Part shown: positions 59,301 through 64,000 of the stretch, piece by piece | Layout: each line of letters begins with the position of its first letter | Numbering within the stretch: the first letter of the stretch is position 1 | Origin: Heracleum sosnowskyi | Lineage: Eukaryota > Streptophyta > Magnoliopsida > Apiales > Apiaceae | Length of the DNA stretch: 64,000 bases | Direction of reading: 5' to 3' | Assembly: GCA_030848705.1 (NCBI GenBank) | Contig: CM061238.1 | Location: 52,987,133-53,051,132, forward strand | Program-made: the position numbers and the translations under genes | The notes under the pieces: generated by a model | What the model was told of the DNA's origin: nothing | What the model saw: only the letters and a program-made list of their open reading frames with translations | Databases searched by the model: none

Positions 59301-59909
59301 TGTTGCCCAGTAAATAACAATTGTAGAAGGGGGTTGAATACAATTGTATAAGATTCTCGACTTTATATAACACAAATATGAAAGATCAATAATAATAACA
59401 ATAACAGCTTTATTAACTCTGATATAAAACTGTTACAAACTCTCTCAAGAAATTCTGATGTTCTTAAGAGCTGCTAGCTTACAAAAACTCTCTCAAGAAA
59501 TTCTATGTTCTCAAGAGCTTCTATTCGATTATGTTCACATTCGAATGCATAAATCGAAACCAAGACTGTGTTTATATACTACACACAGCTTCTCTATCAA
59601 TTACAAGATAAGTCCTAATCAATAACAAAGATAGAAACATATCTTTAATCGATAGCTGCATTCTACAAACCAGGAACCGACAGAAATAAACTTTCATGTT
59701 TAACTAGACTCCATATATAACTCGAAGTAGGAATCCTGATCAGCTTCAAGTCCTGATGATCAAACCTGATCATAGTCTGAGTAGGAATCCTGATGATAAA
59801 CAAGATACTGACGCTTAGTCAAATACTGATGACCATGCAATACTGATGACGTCAGTAATCCTGATCAGTTGAGTCTAGCTCCTGACAATCATTGAATTCT
59901 GATCTAACA
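59301..59909 (-). repeat. SIRE-D 3' LTR
   Basis: 609 bp, TGTTGCCCAG...GATCTAACA. The 59705-59905 stretch repeats AATCCTGATCA, TACTGATGA and related words about a dozen times. Confidence 0.88.
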
Positions 59910-59921
59910 ATCTCCCCCAAT
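59910..59921 (-). other. SIRE-D polypurine tract
   Basis: ATCTCCCCCAAT on the plus strand, i.e. minus-strand ATTGGGGGAGAT, as in the other three SIRE elements. Confidence 0.9.
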
Positions 59922-60018
59922 CTCATACTTTGTGAAATAAAGTATAGATTCTAAAGATTCAATGATGTCAAAAACATGTATCAAAATGTACAAGTATCTT
60001 CAGAAACAACTTATCTGT

Positions 60019-63000
60019 TTAAACTCTTTGATAGAACAGATTCATCTTCAAGAAATTGGATAATAAACTTTCTTCTTTTTCTTCAAGAATTTGAATCAGT
60101 CTTTCCTTTAGATTTCTGAGTTCTTCATCTTCCTCATTAATCTGATAAATAGCTGCTCTGAGATTCAATATGGAGTTTCTTCGTAGACTGTGCTCTTCTA
60201 GCATAAGATAAGCAATTTCCTTCCCATCAGGATTGAGAGTAAGATGAGTCATGCCAAAATTTACTTCTTTAACAGCAGTACCCCTTTGTATTTCCACATC
60301 CTGACCTCTTTGATTTAAGTACATGGGAATATAATTACCATTGAAATTACTGTTTCCATCCAGTCTTCTTCTTATAGTTGACAAAATCATGTCACTCCAT
60401 ACTTTGCACACTTTGTTCTTCCATCTTAACAGATAGTGAACATATTTCAGTTCCTTTGTAGTTTTCATCAGCAGATCTTGAATAGATAGGATCTTCACAC
60501 TACCATCTTTCATGAAGTACAGAAGCTTTTCTTTCTTGTCAAAACCATCATGACAATCTATAACTATATCAACAACTAGTAAATTGTTCAGGTTTTCAGA
60601 AGTTAAAGTACCTCCAATTTCTGTCAAGGAGTAAGGATCAATATATGACATATTCAGATTTTCACCATCTCTGTGTCCAATACCTCCTCTTGAATTACTT
60701 GACAATTGCTTCAGATTTGAAAACATCTTTAACCAGAGTGCTTTTGATCTAACCATCTCAGATAAATCAACAACACTTGAAGCGCTTGTAATAATTCCAC
60801 CAGACTGAAAATTGATAGGTGTATCACAACTTAATGTGCTAATATGTTTCCACTTCTTATCCTTTTCCTTTTCAAAGGCATAGCTTCTTTCCAGTAAAGA
60901 TTCTTGTCTGCTTGAATTTCTCCATTGTCTTTCATTTGAAATTTTAAGCCTTTGTAGATAGAGATTGAAATCTTCATTTGTTCTTTTTGTAATATCTCTT
61001 CTTCTGGCTTCTTCTTCTTCATCTACTTCTTTGTTGTGACAATCAACAATAGTAGATAAGATTATCAAATCAACCTCTTGCAGAATTTCAGATTCATCAG
61101 GATCTTGAATGATGTCAGGATTAGAATCTTCAATTTGATTTGTATTGCTGAGAGTTGATTTACTTGATTTTCTTCTCAATTCAGGTTCTTCTTCAACAAT
61201 TCCATCATCACCAAAAGTAGATATGTCAGGAACTACTAGAGTTTGAATAGGTTCAGGAATTTCTTCAATTCTTAACCCTCTAGACCTTGTCTGTCTAGGT
61301 ACTGTTTGAGTTGAAGACCTCTTCTACTTCTTCTAGCACCTCTCCTACCTTTGCCTCCTCTACCTCTAGCAGGGGCAGTATAGCTTTCCATTGTCTCTCT
61401 TTGTAATCTCAAAAATTCTTCATGTGAGAGATCTGGATATTCTTCACTTGCTGTAGAGAGTGCTTTTCTTCAGGAATTGTAGCAAGAGTATGTCCATGAC
61501 CAGGTGTCAGGATTTGTTCTTCCGTCAGGATCTGAGACTGCATCAATGTTCTTACTGTCTTAACTCCAGAATCAGAAACATGAGTTGACTGCGTAGTTTG
61601 ACTTTGAGAAGTTTGAATTGTAGACTTCAAAACCGCAGTATCAGAGGTTTCTCCTTGTTTCACATTGTCACCACCATCATCTCCAGTATCATCATCATTA
61701 TTCCTTAATACTAGATCAGGTGTACATTTTGTCTGAATAACCTTCTCCCCCTTTTTGACATCAGAATTTGACAATAATTGCAAAATTAAGGAAAGAGAGG
61801 TTTGAATTTCAGTTACCTTAGAATCCAGAGAATCAATTCTTTGATTGATGGAGGTTTGTTCTGAAACAACAGATTTCACTTGGGATTCTACTACCTTTAG
61901 ATGTAAAGCAGTAGGCACCTTTGTAAAATTATTAAAAATATCAGTCCTCACTTTATCAGTTGAATCCTTAATAGAATCAATCTCACTTTTCAGGCTCTTG
62001 AATAACAGAGTTGTAGCCTTCAGATGATTCTTCAAGTCTTGATTCTCTATAGACTTCACTGCATTATAAGCATGTTCCAAAGCAGAAGAATAACTAACAG
62101 AATCTGCTGATCTGTACCATGAGTTATCCCATTCATTCTGTCTAAATGCCTTAGCAGGATCAAAAGAAGGAATAGAAAAATCTTGTCTCTGATCTTTTCC
62201 AGTATAAGCATTGCCAGCCATAAATGTACTCGATGAACCAAAATTAGTTCCAAGACTAATCTTGAGTGCTGTAGCAATCTGGTCCTTCTCTTGTTGATTC
62301 TCATCATCATCATCACTATCATCATCAGAATTATCATCATAAGAACCATGAGATATATCAGGATCAGGAATTACAATACCTTTCAGTTTATCCTGTAATT
62401 CTGAGATAGGATGATCCATTGGTCTTGTACGAAGTGGCTGTATCAAAATAGGTTCATTATCAGGAGCACCACTAGCGTCAGGATGAACATCGTCAGGATT
62501 TGAAATGCTTGCATCAGTATTTTCTACCAATGGTTCTTGTGTAGCTTGAGGTTCAGAAGCTGCTTCAACACTTTGAGCTAAAGGTTCTTGTGTGCTTCCC
62601 TCATTGACAATGTTCTCGACCAATCTTTCAATAGAAGCTGTAGCTTTTCCTGCATCTTCACTTTGAGAAGATGGTTCTTGTGTAGCTGGAATGTTGATGT
62701 CTTCATTCTCCCTTTGAGAAAATGGTTCTTGTGTGACCATTCCACTAGCTAAGCCTTCACCCAAACTTTGATTGAGTGGTTCTTGTGTGGCAGGATCAAC
62801 AGTAGCTGCTGAATCACTCTGAAATTCAGGTTCTTGTGGGCTTGATCCTTTCAGCTTCTTTTGTCTCTGATAGACTAACTCCTCTGCATTCCTCTTTTTC
62901 TTTGACTGAGATGTAAGTCCAACCAAGGAAGCAGTTTTAGAAACCTTCTCCCAAGAAATTTCTCTAAACTGAGATGGAGAGGCTGGAGAGTCTGATATAG

Positions 63001-63652
63001 AGACCACTTTTGTTGTTGCATCAGGAATACTAACATCAGGATTTGCTAGAGCATCAGGAGTAGATGACTCTTCAGGATTTGATGTCTGAATATCAGTATC
63101 CTTCATTTGCACTGTCAAAGGAATATGATACCTGCTTTTTGATAATTTCCTTGTCTTTTGTGGTTTTGATGATGGTACCACAGCTTTAGTAGCAGTATCA
63201 GCAACTTCCTTGTTCATATTCATCACAGAGGATATAGGTAAATCATCCTCTGAGTCAGTCTCATCCATGAGAACTAACTTTCTTTTTACAGAAACAACCT
63301 CACCTCCCTTTGCAGCTTTCTTGACCAGGACCCCTTGTACACCCCCTTGTAACTTCTTTTTAGTGAGTGGTGTAGAGAAAAAGTCCTTTGAACCTGATTG
63401 CCTTCTAGACACATCAGTTCGAGCTGACTTCTTTGCTTTTACAACTAAAGTCTTTTGAGAGACAATAGAGGTGGCAGTTGACTGTTTAGACTGTTTAGGA
63501 TGAATGCTTGTGTTAGGAACAAGGTGGGTTGAGCCTTGCCCCATAGCATTAGAGATTAAACCATAACGAGTAGGCATTTTCCTATGTAAGAAAAACCTAA
63601 CCTCATCAGGAATAAAAGCATTTCCTATAAAACCATTTGCCTTAAAAATCAT
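60019..63652 (-). pseudogene. SIRE-D third ORF, two frameshifts, N-terminal domain missing
   Basis: Minus-strand frame from 63652 to about 61440, then a shift; a second frame carries an Arg/Gly-rich basic stretch (ARGRGGKGRRGARRS, about 61330-61395); a second shift near 61310-61340 leads into the frame ending at 60019. Features in order: basic segments, five TQEP repeats (62530-62800), an Asp/Ser acidic run (62290-62340), a coiled coil (61790-62060), SDVKKGEKV encoded by AAGGGGGAGA (61744-61753), and a C-terminal domain with LLYFMKDG, YIPMY and LRAAIYQ matching SIRE-A. The LRKEW-type N-terminal domain is absent; the gene stops abruptly near 63652. NPD/PDA peptides come from the word ATCCTGAT. 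Confidence 0.82.
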
Positions 63653-64000
63653 TTGTCATATCAGGATTGAAAAATATATTCAATAAGATTAAAATAAAAT
63701 TTTATTTAAGAAAACAAAATTTATTTTAACAACCCTGAATAACGATTTTTTTTAAAATAACCAAATTAATGGCGTAGATATCATTAAAAACACGCTTACC
63801 AGCAAGCGAGGCAAAAATATATATGAAAAACTGAACCGTCTCCTCGAGATTGTAAAAATGACCTGCATTCGTAATACACATTCTCTATAAAAGAGAACTG
63901 TTAAGCATAATAATCATTTTCCAACAAACACAAAAACCCTTTTCCATAGAAAACCTTTCACCTTCTTCATTCTTGCAATGGCTGCCAACAATCAAAACAA
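63653..64000 (+). other. Unassigned edge with possible plus-strand gene start
   Basis: AT-rich to about 63760. Then comes plus-strand promoter-like sequence: CTATAAAAGAG near 63895, a CA- and pyrimidine-rich leader, and ATG at 63978 (GCAATGGCTGCC, good context) opening a frame MAANNQN that runs off the window. The layout resembles the leaders of the third ORFs of SIRE-A (ATGGCGTCT) and SIRE-B (ATGGCCCCC), but it is on the strand opposite to SIRE-D. It may be another element or an inverted piece; not resolvable here. Confidence 0.3.

Larger units (their letters stand above)
59301..63652 (-). mobile_element. SIRE-D: Sirevirus-type element, minus strand, runs off the window
   Basis: 3' LTR at 59301-59909, PPT at 59910, and a third ORF to 63652, all minus strand. 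It is inserted in the right LTR of Gypsy-1 (left flank CTGGT). The far end, gag and pol are not in the window, so the TSD cannot be checked. The family word is TCCTGAT/ATCAGGA. The element may extend past 63652, but the sequence there does not continue the ORF. Confidence 0.88.

Overview
The window is plant nuclear DNA, most likely from a eudicot with a large, repeat-rich genome. It is AT-rich, full of nested LTR retrotransposons primed by the plant initiator-Met tRNA (TGGTATCAGAGC), and has a Helitron carrying a spliced replication-protein-A-like pseudogene and a 5S-rRNA-derived fragment. I see no intact ordinary host gene. The species cannot be fixed from the sequence. Names such as SIRE-A and Gypsy-1 are my own labels for this window.

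Layout. (1) 1-1324 is AT-rich spacer. (2) 1325-15919 is a Helitron-like element with a minisatellite and a DUF223/RPA-type pseudogene. It is split by SIRE-A (1593-13179, + strand, TSD GTTAA), a complete Ty1/copia element of the Sirevirus (SIRE/Maximus) type. (3) 15920-21156 is a mosaic of repeat fragments: a duplicated AT-rich block with a 5S-derived cassette, GC-rich palindromes, a FAR1-like fragment, a remnant full of ATCGTGAAGTC words and another LTR-like remnant. (4) 21157-59300 is Gypsy-1, a minus-strand Ty3/gypsy chromovirus with ~4.9-kb LTRs and a gutted interior. Its left LTR is split by SIRE-B (23523-52556, + strand, TSD ATAAT). The 5' LTR of SIRE-B is in turn split by SIRE-C (23960-35224, minus strand, TSD AAGAT), and its gag is split by a 3.2-kb solo LTR related to Gypsy-1 (37222-40458, TSD CTTGT). 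(5) The right LTR of Gypsy-1 is split at 59301 by SIRE-D (minus strand), which runs toward the right edge.

The four SIRE elements belong to different families but share one plan: LTR, PBS, gag, pol, a ~1.3-kb spacer where it can be measured (A and B), a very large third ORF, a GGGGGAGAT polypurine tract, LTR. Only the pol of SIRE-B is uninterrupted. LTR differences counted by eye agree with the nesting order: Gypsy-1 about 1.7%, SIRE-B about 0.8%, SIRE-C about 0.3%.

The most interesting signals are these. (a) Each SIRE family carries its own short DNA word (CTCTGA, CTGTCA, TCGATAGTTTT, TCCTGAT), repeated in its LTR and in several of its loosely constrained coding segments; where the spacer upstream of the third ORF is visible (A, B, C) the word clusters there. 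(b) A conserved candidate intron would join gag directly to protease. (c) A PPT-like string, AAGGGGGAGA, sits inside the third ORF of all four families. (d) SIRE-C is young by its LTRs, yet its genes were apparently already wrecked when it moved.
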